A stretch of 33,490 nucleotides of DNA from an uncultured bacterium (lineage in GTDB: Bacteria; Bacillota_I; Bacilli_A; RFN20; CAG-826): positions 1-33,490 of the forward strand of contig CASFRI010000059.1 of assembly GCA_949297055.1 (NCBI GenBank), given 5' to 3'. The position numbers were made by a program, and so were the translations under genes. Position 1 is the first letter of the stretch, and each line of letters starts with the position of its first letter. Shown one piece after another: positions 16,091-24,810 of this stretch. The notes below the pieces were generated by a model. The model searched no databases. It saw only the letters and a program-made list of their open reading frames with translations, and had not been told where the DNA came from.

Positions 16091-16999
16091 TTATTTTTCC
16101 TCCAAGATTGCATTAAATGTCTTAAAATGTAACTTAGCGACATTTTTAAAATCATCGATAGAATATTTATCAAGAAATTCTTTTCCAGTTTTAATAACTT
16201 CGTAAGAGGCTCCAAAGGGGAAGTGCATTTGATATTTATCATCGAGTTTTTGCATGTATCTTAAAAAAGCGTAACGAGCGATACAAGAGGCGATAGCGAT
16301 GCTAGGATAATGACTTTCACCGTGCACTTTAAATGTAATGTTGCTTAATATTTCTTTTTCATCTTTTACGTAACGATAAAATAACTCTTCGCTACAAAAT
16401 TTATCGACATAAATATTTTTATTAAAATGATATTTCTTACTTAAGTTAAGTAAAGCTTGATGATGAAGAAGGGCTTTTAATTTATTCAAGTTATAACCTC
16501 TTTCATACATCTCATTATATTTTTTGTTGTCTAAGACCATCAAAGAATAATGTGTACGTTTTAAAATGCTTGGAACGATCTTTAATATTTTTCTATCATC
16601 CAAAACTTTTGAATCAGCGAAACCTAAATCTTGATAATAAGAAATATCTTCTTTTTCTAAATGAACTGCGCAGACGACAAGTGGGCCAAAAAAATCTCCT
16701 GCTCCGACTTCGTCGGAACCAATTTGAGTTTCTAAAGAATATACTAGTTTGTTAGAAGCATCTACTTCATCATTTTCTTCTTTTAAATTTGGATCGAACA
16801 TCTTAGCGATTTTATAAGCGTCTTTGCCATAGAAGTTAACGCTATGAAGAGATTTTTTTTCGATGTAAACATCGATTTTAAAATTCTTATCTTGATAAGA
16901 AGTAATGACGTAAGCAGGAAGATTATCTTCCACTTTAAAAGGACGATAAAGTTCATCGAGTTTCGTTATTTGTAGAGCGTTAAGTTTAAGTGAATACAT
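16091..16999 (-). CDS. rnhC: ribonuclease HIII
   Basis: Degrades RNA in RNA/DNA hybrids. About 302 residues. Seen: an N-terminal TBP-like region (about 1-80), the catalytic IGSDEVGAGDFFGPLVVCA, the DSK motif (FADSKVLDD), VDKF, and HGESHYPSIAIASCIAR. GSDEVG with FGP separates HIII from HII. I choose ATG 16999 (MYSLKLNALQ); the earlier GTG at 17020 falls in the promoter -10 region. Divergent from uvrC across 66 bases. The mRNA is probably nearly leaderless. Confidence 0.93.
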   Translation of the reverse strand: MYSLKLNALQITKLDELYRPFKVEDNLPAYVITSYQDKNFKIDVYIEKKSLHSVNFYGKDAYKIAKMFDPNLKEENDEVDASNKLVYSLETQIGSDEVGAGDFFGPLVVCAVHLEKEDISYYQDLGFADSKVLDDRKILKIVPSILKRTHYSLMVLDNKKYNEMYERGYNLNKLKALLHHQALLNLSKKYHFNKNIYVDKFCSEELFYRYVKDEKEILSNITFKVHGESHYPSIAIASCIARYAFLRYMQKLDDKYQMHFPFGASYEVIKTGKEFLDKYSIDDFKNVAKLHFKTFNAILEEK

Positions 17000-17011
17000 A
17001 TCGTAATAAAT

Positions 17012-17017
17012 ATAATA
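17012..17017 (-). promoter_or_regulatory. -10 box of the rnhC promoter
   Basis: TATTAT on the minus strand lies 12 bases before ATG 16999. The -35 region is poor, although a TG directly precedes the box. It shares the 66-base divergent spacer with the uvrC promoter. Confidence 0.5.
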
Positions 17018-17047
17018 CACTAATTTAACTGATTAATATATTAAATG

Positions 17048-17056
17048 TGTTAAAAT
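17048..17056 (+). promoter_or_regulatory. extended -10 promoter of uvrC
   Basis: TGtTAAAAT (17048-17056), only 9 bases before ATG 17066. No Shine-Dalgarno is present; a leader of about 0-4 bases is predicted. Confidence 0.55.
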
Positions 17057-17065
17057 AAATACGAT

Positions 17066-18829
17066 ATGAACGATAATCTAAAAGTAAAAATTCATAACTT
17101 AGTGACAAGTCCTGGTGTCTATTTAATGTATGATAAATTTCATCATATTATTTACGTTGGCAAAGCTAAAAATTTAAAGAATCGTGTAAGCCAATATTTC
17201 CTTCGCCCACAAGTGGGGAAAGTGATGAAGATGGTAAGTGAAATTGAAGACTTTGAAACGATTGTTACGCGCAGTGAAAAAGAAGCATTAATACTTGAAT
17301 TAAATCTCATTCAAACGCATTATCCTAAGTTCAATATTTTATTAAAAGACGATAAGCATTATCCTTATATTGCTATCAAAAAAAGTAAAGATCCTTATCT
17401 AAGAATCGCAAGAAAAAAAGATGATAAAAATAGCATCTATTTTGGACCATTTCCTAATTCGACAAGTTGCTATGAAATGATTGATATATTAAATACCATA
17501 TTTCCACTAAGAAAATGCCAAAAATTGCCTAAAAAGCCTTGTTTATATTATCACATGGGTGAATGTCTCGCACCTTGTATCAATGATATTAATAGCGAAA
17601 TTTATGGTGCTTTAGTAATGAAAATTAAACGATTTTTAAATGGCGATAATAAAGAAGAAAAGCAAGCTTTAATTAATAAGATGAATAATCTTTCAAATAA
17701 TCTAGATTTTGAAGGGGCAAATCGTATCAAAAAGATGATTTTAGCTATCGATCATATCAACGATACGCAGAGGGTCGAGATGAATGATTTAAAAGACCGC
17801 GACGTCATTGCTTTTTCTTCAAAAGAAGGCTACGTTACCATCGCAATTTTAACTTATAAAAGAGGAATTTTATTAGGCAAAAATACATTTACTTCCGCTC
17901 TCATTTTTGATGTTTATGATGATGTGTGTTCCTTAATTGAACAATATTATCAAAATAACGAACTACCGAATGAAATAATTATTGGTGATGGAATATTAAA
18001 AGAAAAATTAGATGCAAGTTATGAAGAATGTAAAATTATTCATCCTCAAAGCGGAAAACTTTTAGATATTTTGCTTATGGCACAAAAAAACGCTGTCGAA
18101 GGATTAATTTTACATTTTCAAACAGCAAGATTAAAAGATGATAACTATGCCTTAATTGAAAAATTAGGGGAATTACTTCACATTCCTACACCTAACCATA
18201 TCGAATTATTTGATAATTCACATTTACAGGGCGACGACCCAGTTGGGGCGATGGTTTGTTTCATTAACGGCCTTCCGCAGAAGAAGATGTATCGTAAATA
18301 CAATTTAGAAAATTTTAAAAGACAAGATGATCTTCTTTCTATGAAAGAAATTGTCTATCGTCGTTATAGAAGGTTAAAAGAAGAAAATAAATCTTATCCT
18401 GATCTTATTTTAGTGGATGGTGGAGTTAATCAAATTAAAGCTGCGAAAGAAGTTTTACGTGAACTAGAAGTAAATATTCCAGTTTTTGGCTTATATAAAG
18501 ATAGTCATCATAACACTAAAGGTTTAGTGGACGTTAATGAAAATATTTATCCTTTGGACAATGAACAAAAATTGTTCTTTTTACTTGTAAGAATGCAAGA
18601 TGAAGTACATCGTTTCGCTATTAGTTTTCATCATCAAAGAAGAGCTAAATCATTATTTGCTAGCCCATTAGATGGCATCGAAGGATTAGGAGAAAAAAGA
18701 AAGATGAAACTATTAAGTGTCTATGGAAGCGTGGAAAAGATTAAAGAATCATCTTTAGAAGAGATTGCACAACTTGTTCCAAAAGATGTAGCAAAGCGCG
18801 TGAAAGATAAACTCGATGAAATGTTGTAA
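17066..18829 (+). CDS. uvrC: excinuclease ABC subunit C
   Basis: Makes both incisions in nucleotide excision repair with UvrA and UvrB. 587 residues, normal length. Seen: a GIY-YIG domain (SPGVYLMYDKFHHIIYVGKAKNLKNRV), the four-cysteine segment KCQKLPKKPCLYYHMGECLAPC typical of UvrC and linked to an iron-sulfur cluster, a UVR domain (about 205-240), the RNase H-like nuclease domain (IELFDNSHLQGDDPVGAMV, DLILVDGG) and a C-terminal helix-hairpin-helix (GLGEKRKMKLL). ATG 17066 has no ribosome binding site. The tRNA-Arg promoter overlaps its stop codon. Confidence 0.97.
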   Translation: MNDNLKVKIHNLVTSPGVYLMYDKFHHIIYVGKAKNLKNRVSQYFLRPQVGKVMKMVSEIEDFETIVTRSEKEALILELNLIQTHYPKFNILLKDDKHYPYIAIKKSKDPYLRIARKKDDKNSIYFGPFPNSTSCYEMIDILNTIFPLRKCQKLPKKPCLYYHMGECLAPCINDINSEIYGALVMKIKRFLNGDNKEEKQALINKMNNLSNNLDFEGANRIKKMILAIDHINDTQRVEMNDLKDRDVIAFSSKEGYVTIAILTYKRGILLGKNTFTSALIFDVYDDVCSLIEQYYQNNELPNEIIIGDGILKEKLDASYEECKIIHPQSGKLLDILLMAQKNAVEGLILHFQTARLKDDNYALIEKLGELLHIPTPNHIELFDNSHLQGDDPVGAMVCFINGLPQKKMYRKYNLENFKRQDDLLSMKEIVYRRYRRLKEENKSYPDLILVDGGVNQIKAAKEVLRELEVNIPVFGLYKDSHHNTKGLVDVNENIYPLDNEQKLFFLLVRMQDEVHRFAISFHHQRRAKSLFASPLDGIEGLGEKRKMKLLSVYGSVEKIKESSLEEIAQLVPKDVAKRVKDKLDEML

Positions 18830-18851
18830 TTTTTCATAGTTTCTTTATAAT
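18824..18851 (+). promoter_or_regulatory. promoter of tRNA-Arg
   Basis: TTGTAA (18824-18829), 16-base spacer, TATAAT (18846-18851), ending 9 bases before the mature tRNA. Confidence 0.6.
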
Positions 18852-18860
18852 ATTGCTTGT

Positions 18861-18937
18861 GCCCTCATAGCTCAGTTGGATAGAGCAACGGCCTTCTAAG
18901 CCGTAGGTCAAGCGTTCGAGTCGCTTTGAGGGCGCCA
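18861..18937 (+). tRNA. tRNA-Arg (anticodon UCU)
   Basis: A complete cloverleaf. Acceptor arms GCCCTCA and TGAGGGC pair over 7 bases, the D arm is GCTC/GAGC, and the anticodon stem is ACGGC/GCCGT around loop CTTCTAA (anticodon TCT). The T arm is AAGCG/CGCTT around TTCGAGT. The discriminator is G and CCA is encoded. It reads AGA, the main Arg codon expected in AT-rich genes. Confidence 0.97.
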
Positions 18938-18953
18938 CTAGAAAAGAAAGTCG

Positions 18954-18978
18954 GACTTGATTTAACCAAGTCTTTTTT
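18954..18978 (+). terminator. terminator after tRNA-Arg
   Basis: GACTTG (18954-18959) and CAAGTC (18967-18972) around a 7-base loop, then six T. I see no convincing gene in the remaining bases up to 19115. Confidence 0.8.
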
Positions 18979-19115
18979 CTTTATTTATCGCTAAAAAAGG
19001 AGTGAAAATTAATCAACAACTAAACATAATAAATAAAAGTGTTAAAAAATTAAGAAAAATTAAAAAAATTGCTATTTTTTAGAATTATTCCCTCATAAAA
19101 TGTGAGAAAAAAGTT

Positions 19116-19352
19116 ATGTATCTTAGAAGAAAAATTGATCAATATTTAATGGATTGGAAAAATTTGAATGGTCATAAACCTCTAATTGTTAAAGCTGCGC
19201 GTCAGGTAGGCAAAAATGAATCTATTATGCATTTTGCTAAAAATAATTTCACAAATATTATCTATCTAAATTTCGCTCTTGCTAATAATATTTATTCTTT
19301 CCCTTGCTTTTGTACTTTTCTCATACTAGATTATTTAAAACAACTTGATTAG
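19116..19352 (+). pseudogene. remnant of an AAA ATPase (DUF4143-type) gene
   Basis: 78 residues. The first 50 or so match the start of the AAA-ATPase/DUF4143 family: MYLRRKIDQYLMDWK, PLIVKAARQVGKNES and IIYLNF. The P-loop reads AARQVGKNES, with Asn replacing the Thr/Ser after Lys, so ATP binding should be lost. After LNFA it jumps to NNIYSFPCFCTFLI, which resembles the C-terminal end of such proteins. The roughly 300-400-residue core is therefore probably deleted in frame. No good ribosome binding site. Most likely a decayed accessory gene. Confidence 0.6.
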
Positions 19353-19385
19353 AACGACTTCTTTTTCATTTTTGAAATAAAAAAT

Positions 19386-19394
19386 TGCTATAAT
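19386..19394 (+). promoter_or_regulatory. extended -10 promoter of the helical protein gene
   Basis: TGcTATAAT (19386-19394), 9 bases before ATG 19404; no Shine-Dalgarno. A leaderless mRNA is predicted. Confidence 0.6.
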
Positions 19395-19403
19395 TATGTC
19401 GTT

Positions 19404-20282
19404 ATGAATAAAATTAAGCCTTTATTTGAGCAAGAAAAATATGAAGAAGTAATCAAACTTAGTGAGAATTCTAAAAATATTGATGATCTTTACTTTCGAG
19501 CGCTTTCTTTTTATGAACTACATAATTTCATCGATTTTCAAAATCTAACTCATCTTCATCTTTATGATTTTTTATTAAAAGGGGATGAATATTTTTTAAA
19601 TAATTATATTAAGTCTTTCTTGATTAATAAGGATTACGTTAAGGCTTTAGAAGTTATCGAAGAAATTAGAGAATTACCTTACATTTCTATTTCATTGCTG
19701 GATACTTTGATGAATCTAAAGAAGATGGTCCTTAAAAAACTTGATAAAAAAGAGAAAAATCCAGTCGAGCTTATCGAAGAAGGTTTAAGTTCTAATGATG
19801 ATAAATTACGTTATAAAGCGATAAGTGTTCTTGCTAAAAATAGATTAACTCCAGCTTATAGAAAAAAATTAGAAGAGATTTTATTAGGAAAAGAGTGGGA
19901 TGATACTTTAAAAAAACTTATCGTTCTTTCAATGTTTGAAGATGAAAATAATCAAGGTTTTGTAAAGATTAATTATCAAGATAAGATTTTAGAAATTAAT
20001 TTAACTTCCTATCTCAATCCTAATCTTCCTCATTCTTATTTAGAAGAAGTTTTAAAAATTAATCGAAAAGAGATGGAAGATATTGGTGTTTCTAATATTA
20101 ATGATGAGCTTATTAAAAGATATTTTTATCTACATTTTTTAGATGAAGATTTATTGGAAGAAAATGAACTTTATAATTATATTAATTATATTTCTCGTTC
20201 CCTATTCAATTTAAAGAATGATGAGATGAACGAAAAACAATTGAAAATAATTGCCAAATTAAAAGAAGAGTTACTTTCTTAA
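19404..20282 (+). CDS. helical-repeat protein upstream of tig (MG237/MPN330-like candidate)
   Basis: 292 residues, almost all predicted helix, Glu/Lys/Leu-rich, with repeated short helix pairs like TPR or HEAT proteins (for example FEQEKYEEVIKLSENSK, NKDYVKALEVIEEIREL, DDKLRYKAISVLAKN). No catalytic motif or membrane segment. In Mycoplasma genitalium an uncharacterised helical protein (MG237; M. pneumoniae MPN330, DUF3196) sits directly before tig and lon, the same order as here. That synteny is my main reason for the tentative link; similarity must be checked. Function unknown; a role around nascent-chain handling is only suggested by position. Spacing to tig is 86 bases. Confidence 0.6.
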   Translation: MNKIKPLFEQEKYEEVIKLSENSKNIDDLYFRALSFYELHNFIDFQNLTHLHLYDFLLKGDEYFLNNYIKSFLINKDYVKALEVIEEIRELPYISISLLDTLMNLKKMVLKKLDKKEKNPVELIEEGLSSNDDKLRYKAISVLAKNRLTPAYRKKLEEILLGKEWDDTLKKLIVLSMFEDENNQGFVKINYQDKILEINLTSYLNPNLPHSYLEEVLKINRKEMEDIGVSNINDELIKRYFYLHFLDEDLLEENELYNYINYISRSLFNLKNDEMNEKQLKIIAKLKEELLS

Positions 20283-20368
20283 AAAATAAAATTCAACAAA
20301 ATGCTAGTTTTACTTCGCTTCCTTTTTCTTTTGTCTTATAGTGGTAGATGTCAAAGGAGGCATAAAAT

Positions 20369-21646
20369 ATGTCAAAAAGAACAGTCAATGAAATTAAAGA
20401 ATCACGCTTCGAAGTCGAAGTAGAAGTCGATAAAGAAACGTGGAAAAAAGCCCAGGAAAAGGCTTTAGAAAAATTAGCGAAGGATGTAAACGTCAAAGGC
20501 TTTAGAAAAGGTAAAGTACCGGCAGAAGTGGCGAAGAAACATATCGATCAAGGTCAACTTTTTAACGAAGCTATCAATTCTTTACTTCCAAGCGTTTTTA
20601 AAGAAGTATTAGATGAAGAAAAACTTCGTCCATTCACTCGCCCAAGCGTCGATGTGACTAAACTTAGCGATGATGATTTAACGCTTAAATTCAATATCAT
20701 TACCGCTCCAAAAGTTAAACTTGGTCAATATAAAGATCATCACTTAGGTAAAGAAGAAGTTAAAGTTAGCCCAGAAGAAGTTGAAAATGCAATGAAGGCT
20801 AGATTAGAACAAAATGCTGAACTTGTTTTAAAAGAAGGCGCTTCTGAAATGGGCGATACTGTCGTCATCGACTTCGAAGGATTTATCGATGGTAAACCTT
20901 TCGATGGCGGTAAAGCAGAAAATTATAATCTTGAACTCGGTTCACATTCTTTCATTCCAGGTTTTGAAGAACAACTCGTCGGAAAGAAGGCAAATGATGA
21001 ACTTGACGTTAAAGTCACTTTCCCTGAACAATATATCGAATCTTTAAAAGGTAAAGATGCGACATTTAAAGTAAAAGTGCACGAAGTTAGGGCTAAAAAA
21101 GTTCCAGAACTTAACGATGAATCTGTTAAAGAATTAGATATTAAAGGTGTGGAAGATCTCGCTGGCTTAAGAAAATACGAAGAAGAACATCTTCGCAGCC
21201 ACAAAGAACAAGATGTGCGCCGTGCTTATTGGGAAAAATTAATTGATGCTATCATTAAAGATAGTGAAATGAATATTGAAGACGAAGTCTTAGATGAAGA
21301 AGTGCACGCTATGAAAGATAATCTTACTCGTCAAGCCGCTCAAAGTGGTATGAGTCTTGAACAATATCTTTCTATCACTGGTCAAAGTGAAGAAGATTTA
21401 GATAAGACTTTAAGAGTGGAAGCGGACAAAAATATTCGTACCGTCTTAATTATGGAAAAAGTCGCTGAACTTGAAGAATTACAAGTTACTCCAGAAGAAA
21501 TCGACTTTGAAATTGCTAAGATCGCTGATACATATAAGATGGAATTTAATAAAGTTAAAGAATTATTAACGAAAGATATGGATCGCTTCACGCAAAATAT
21601 CCGTACGCGCCGTATTGAAGATTTCTTATTCGCTCACAATGATTAA
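20369..21646 (+). CDS. tig: trigger factor
   Basis: Ribosome-bound chaperone with prolyl isomerase activity. 425 residues. Seen: the ribosome-docking signature GFRKGKVPAEVAKKH (about 45-60), the FKBP-type PPIase domain (about 155-245: GDTVVIDFEGFIDGKPFDGG, FIPGFEEQLVG), and a long helical C-terminal domain. AAAGGAGG (20354-20361) precedes ATG 20369. No terminator is seen before lon, 37 bases on, so the two are probably co-transcribed. Confidence 0.97.
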   Translation: MSKRTVNEIKESRFEVEVEVDKETWKKAQEKALEKLAKDVNVKGFRKGKVPAEVAKKHIDQGQLFNEAINSLLPSVFKEVLDEEKLRPFTRPSVDVTKLSDDDLTLKFNIITAPKVKLGQYKDHHLGKEEVKVSPEEVENAMKARLEQNAELVLKEGASEMGDTVVIDFEGFIDGKPFDGGKAENYNLELGSHSFIPGFEEQLVGKKANDELDVKVTFPEQYIESLKGKDATFKVKVHEVRAKKVPELNDESVKELDIKGVEDLAGLRKYEEEHLRSHKEQDVRRAYWEKLIDAIIKDSEMNIEDEVLDEEVHAMKDNLTRQAAQSGMSLEQYLSITGQSEEDLDKTLRVEADKNIRTVLIMEKVAELEELQVTPEEIDFEIAKIADTYKMEFNKVKELLTKDMDRFTQNIRTRRIEDFLFAHND

Positions 21647-21650
21647 TTAA

Positions 21651-21668
21651 TCTTATTTTTAAATAAGA
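21651..21668 (+). promoter_or_regulatory. inverted repeat just upstream of the lon ribosome binding site
   Basis: TCTTATTT and AAATAAGA are perfect arms around TT, ending next to AAGGAGG. A very similar 18-base repeat lies in the obg promoter. It could be an operator or a weak RNA hairpin affecting lon translation; low certainty. Confidence 0.3.
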
Positions 21669-21683
21669 AAAGGAGGTGCTAAT

Positions 21684-24062
21684 ATGGCAAATGAACAAAA
21701 CCTCAACAACATTTTAGATGATTCAAACCCTACGCATATGGACTTGATGCTCCTTGTGACAAGAGGTTTAGTTATCTTACCTGATGGAAACGTCCAAACA
21801 GTCGAAGCTGGTCGAGACTTTTCGATGAATGCTGTCTTAAAAGCTAAAGAAATTGAAAATTCACTCATCGTAAGTGTCTCACAAAAAAGTTTTGAAATAG
21901 ATAATCCGAAGCAAGAAGATATTTATGATGTTGGAACTTTATGTCGCATCGTAAGCCTTACGCAAGTAAAAGATAAAGGTTACGTTCGCGCAAGATTAGA
22001 ACCTTTACGTCGTTTTAAGATTGAAAAGGTTTATCTTCCAAACGAATCATCTAATTTCTACGCCTGTAGCGGAGAAACTTTACTTCCTATTAATGAAGAT
22101 AGTCCAAATACCCAAGTTGCGTTCAAACATCTCGCGGATGAACTTATCAAACTTGCAGGACAAGGTGGACCTAAATTCCCACGCAATTTCCCTTTTAATT
22201 TCTCTCGTACGCAAAAAGCTTCTAACGTCACCGACTTAGTGGCAAATTATTTAGAAAACGTTTCTAACGCGGAAAGACAACAAATTCTCGCAACTGCGGA
22301 CGTGGAAGAACGTATTAAATTATTACTTGCTTTCATCGAAAGAGAAAAACAAATTTCCGAAATTGATCGTAATCTAACTCAATCGATTCAAAAATCGACG
22401 GAAAAATCGCAAAAAGAATATTTCTTAAGAGAAAAACTTAAAGCGATTAAAAAAGAATTAGGAGAAGATGTCGATGGGGAAAATTCCGAAGAAGGAATTA
22501 AAGACCGATTAGAAAAAAATCCTTATCCAGAACATGTTAAAGCTAAAGTAAGAGCGGAATTAAAACGCTATGAACTTATGCCTCAAGGAACGCTTGAAGC
22601 GTCTTTAATCAAAGCTTACATCGATACTTTGATGGATGTACCATGGTATCAAAAGACGGAAGATAATGATGACTTAGATAACGTAAGAAAAATACTTGAT
22701 GAAGACCATTATGGTCTTAAGAAAGTGAAAGAAAGAATTATCGAATATCTTGCAGTCAAGAAGATGACCGGTAATTTGAAAGCTCCTATCTTATGTTTCT
22801 ATGGTCCGCCAGGATGCGGAAAAACTTCTTTAGGTAAAAGTATTGCAAGAGCTTTAGGAAGAAAATTTTTCAAAGCTAGTTTAGGTGGTATTAGCGATGA
22901 AGCCGAAATTAGAGGTCATAGAAGAACTTACGTCGGAAGTATGCCTGGAAGAATTATTTCCGGAATGAAAAGATGTAAGACAATAAATCCTGTCTTCTTA
23001 CTCGACGAGGTCGATAAATTATCAAATTCTTATAAAGGTGACCCTTCTAGCGCACTTCTTGAAGTGCTTGATCCCGAACAAAATTTCGCTTTTAACGATA
23101 ATTATTTAGAAGAACCTTATGATCTATCTAACGTCTTATTCATTGCAACTGCAAATTATTTAGAAAATGTACCAGAACCACTTCGTGACCGTCTTGAATT
23201 GATCGAAGTTCCTTCTTATACAACTTTAGAAAAATGTGAAATCGCTAAGAACCATCTCGTCAAAAAACAAATTCAGGCAAATGGTTTAAAAGATAATCAA
23301 GTAACAATTAAAGAAGAAGCAATTCTTTACATCATCGAAAGATATACAAGAGAAGCTGGTGTACGTGAACTCGAACGTCAAATTGCATCGTTATTACGTA
23401 AGATTGACGTCGAATTACTCACCAATAAAGATGTGACGCACATCGAAGTGGATGTCGAAGCAGTAAAAAAATATCTTGGCGTAGAAATATTTGATTCTTC
23501 TAGTAAAGAAAAAGAAGCTCAAGTTGGTGTAGTTACAGGCTTAGCTTACACTCAATTCGGTGGTGATATCTTACCGATTGAAGTTAATTACTTCCCTGGT
23601 AAGGGACAACTAATTCTTACTGGTAAACTTGGCGATGTCATGAAAGAAAGTGCTTCTATCGCCTTAGATTACGTTAAGGCTAACGCAAAGCGTTACGGTA
23701 TTGATTCTAAGCTCTTTGCTGAAAACGATATTCACATCCATTTTCCAGAAGGCGCTATTCCAAAAGATGGGCCAAGTGCTGGCATTGCTATTTCAACTGC
23801 CATCTATTCTTGTCTTACTGGGAAAGCAGTGGATAATAATGTCGCTATGACGGGAGAAGTCACTTTAAGAGGTAACGCCTTACCGATTGGTGGATTGAGA
23901 GAGAAATCTCTCGCTGCTTTAAGAAGCGGAATCAAGACAATCATCGTCCCAAGTGAAAATAAGAAAAGTGTAGCAGAACTTCCTAAAGAAGTGATTGATA
24001 ATTTAAATATCATTTACATGAAAAATGTCGATGATGCCTTAAAGGTGGCTATCAAACAATGA
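21684..24062 (+). CDS. lon: ATP-dependent protease Lon
   Basis: Cytoplasmic AAA+ serine protease that removes damaged and regulatory proteins. 792 residues. Seen: an N-terminal substrate domain (about 15-210), a coiled coil (about 215-290), Walker A FYGPPGCGKTSLGKS, Walker B PVFLLDEVDKL, the sensor region FIATANYLENVPEPLRDR, and the C-terminal protease domain with catalytic Ser in PKDGPSAGIAIS and Lys in LREKSLAALRSG. AAGGAGGTG precedes ATG 21684. Its TGA stop overlaps the engB start (ATGA). The upstream inverted repeat may regulate it; no CIRCE or CtsR box is visible. Confidence 0.98.
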   Translation: MANEQNLNNILDDSNPTHMDLMLLVTRGLVILPDGNVQTVEAGRDFSMNAVLKAKEIENSLIVSVSQKSFEIDNPKQEDIYDVGTLCRIVSLTQVKDKGYVRARLEPLRRFKIEKVYLPNESSNFYACSGETLLPINEDSPNTQVAFKHLADELIKLAGQGGPKFPRNFPFNFSRTQKASNVTDLVANYLENVSNAERQQILATADVEERIKLLLAFIEREKQISEIDRNLTQSIQKSTEKSQKEYFLREKLKAIKKELGEDVDGENSEEGIKDRLEKNPYPEHVKAKVRAELKRYELMPQGTLEASLIKAYIDTLMDVPWYQKTEDNDDLDNVRKILDEDHYGLKKVKERIIEYLAVKKMTGNLKAPILCFYGPPGCGKTSLGKSIARALGRKFFKASLGGISDEAEIRGHRRTYVGSMPGRIISGMKRCKTINPVFLLDEVDKLSNSYKGDPSSALLEVLDPEQNFAFNDNYLEEPYDLSNVLFIATANYLENVPEPLRDRLELIEVPSYTTLEKCEIAKNHLVKKQIQANGLKDNQVTIKEEAILYIIERYTREAGVRELERQIASLLRKIDVELLTNKDVTHIEVDVEAVKKYLGVEIFDSSSKEKEAQVGVVTGLAYTQFGGDILPIEVNYFPGKGQLILTGKLGDVMKESASIALDYVKANAKRYGIDSKLFAENDIHIHFPEGAIPKDGPSAGIAISTAIYSCLTGKAVDNNVAMTGEVTLRGNALPIGGLREKSLAALRSGIKTIIVPSENKKSVAELPKEVIDNLNIIYMKNVDDALKVAIKQ

Positions 24063-24643
24063 TCAATTTTGCGAACGCTAAATTCATAAAAAGCGTTGCA
24101 AGCGATATGGACTTTCCTTCGCCTCGGCTTTGGGAAGTCCTTTTTCTTGGCCGTTCGAACGTAGGAAAATCTTCTATTATCAATGCCTTGTGCAATAAAA
24201 AATCTTTAGCGTTCGTTTCAAAAAATCCTGGCCATACGACTTTATTAAACTACTATTTAATCGATGATAAATTTTATCTGGTGGATGCACCAGGTTATGG
24301 CTTTTCAAGTCGCGATAAAAATCATTATAAAATATTCGCGAGTCTTATGGATAATTATTTTAAAAAAAGCGATAAATTAAAATTCGCTATCGTGTTATTA
24401 GATATTCGAAGAAGAATTAATGAGGATGATAAATTGATGATTGATTACTTAGTGGCAAATCATATTCCTTATCGCTTAGTGTTTACAAAATATGACCAAG
24501 CTAATCAACAAGAGAAAGCCAAAGCTAAGAAAATGTTAATGGATATTTATAACATTGATAAGTTAGATATCATCTTTACATCTTCAAAAGATAAAGTAGG
24601 TTTAGAAATTTTAAAAGAAACAATTGAAAAAGCATTAAAATAA
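24059..24643 (+). CDS. engB: ribosome biogenesis GTPase EngB (YsxC)
   Basis: GTPase needed for late 50S subunit assembly. 194 residues. Seen: G1 GRSNVGKSSIINAL, the switch region PGHTTLLNYYLI, G3 DAPGYGF, G4 TKYD and G5 TSSK. The start overlaps the lon stop by four bases, so translation is coupled; lon-engB adjacency is common in Firmicutes. A hairpin terminator follows, the first of two near-identical copies flanking the abiE genes. Confidence 0.96.
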   Translation: MINFANAKFIKSVASDMDFPSPRLWEVLFLGRSNVGKSSIINALCNKKSLAFVSKNPGHTTLLNYYLIDDKFYLVDAPGYGFSSRDKNHYKIFASLMDNYFKKSDKLKFAIVLLDIRRRINEDDKLMIDYLVANHIPYRLVFTKYDQANQQEKAKAKKMLMDIYNIDKLDIIFTSSKDKVGLEILKETIEKALK

Positions 24644-24666
24644 ATTATAGTAATTTATAAAAGCAG

Positions 24667-24697
24667 GGGAAACGCTATTACAAGTAGCGTTTTTTTA
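24667..24697 (+). terminator. engB terminator (left copy of a flanking repeat)
   Basis: AACGCTA (24671-24677) and TAGCGTT (24685-24691) around a 7-base loop, then T. The segment from GGGAAACGCTATTA through the T-run recurs at 26213 with two differences in about 28 bases. Confidence 0.85.
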
Positions 24698-24725
24698 ATG
24701 TTCACAATTTAGTTTAATTTCAATA

Positions 24726-24754
24726 TTGATTTTTTTAAAAAATATCATTATTAT
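24726..24754 (+). promoter_or_regulatory. promoter of the abiE genes
   Basis: TTGATT (24726-24731), 17-base spacer, TATTAT (24749-24754). Predicted start is near 24761. Confidence 0.6.
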
Positions 24755-24765
24755 TTATGTATAAA

Positions 24766-24790
24766 TCCGTAAAAATTGAAAAAATACGGA
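24766..24790 (+). promoter_or_regulatory. candidate AbiEi operator (inverted repeat)
   Basis: TCCGTA (24766-24771) and TACGGA (24785-24790), centres 19 bases apart, lie just downstream of the predicted start. AbiEi antitoxins are known to repress their operon by binding inverted repeats at the promoter. Confidence 0.5.
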
Positions 24791-24810
24791 AAAATACTTT
24801 AATTAAATTT

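Noticed and set aside
18985-19076. Short ORF after AAGGAG downstream of the tRNA terminator
   Set aside because: The possible GTG start touches the AGGAG with no spacing and the product would be about 26 Lys/Ile-rich residues; not supportable.
20293-20496. Minus-strand ORF of 67 codons over the tig start
   Set aside because: It covers the tig ribosome binding site and N-terminus on the opposite strand and looks like a shadow.
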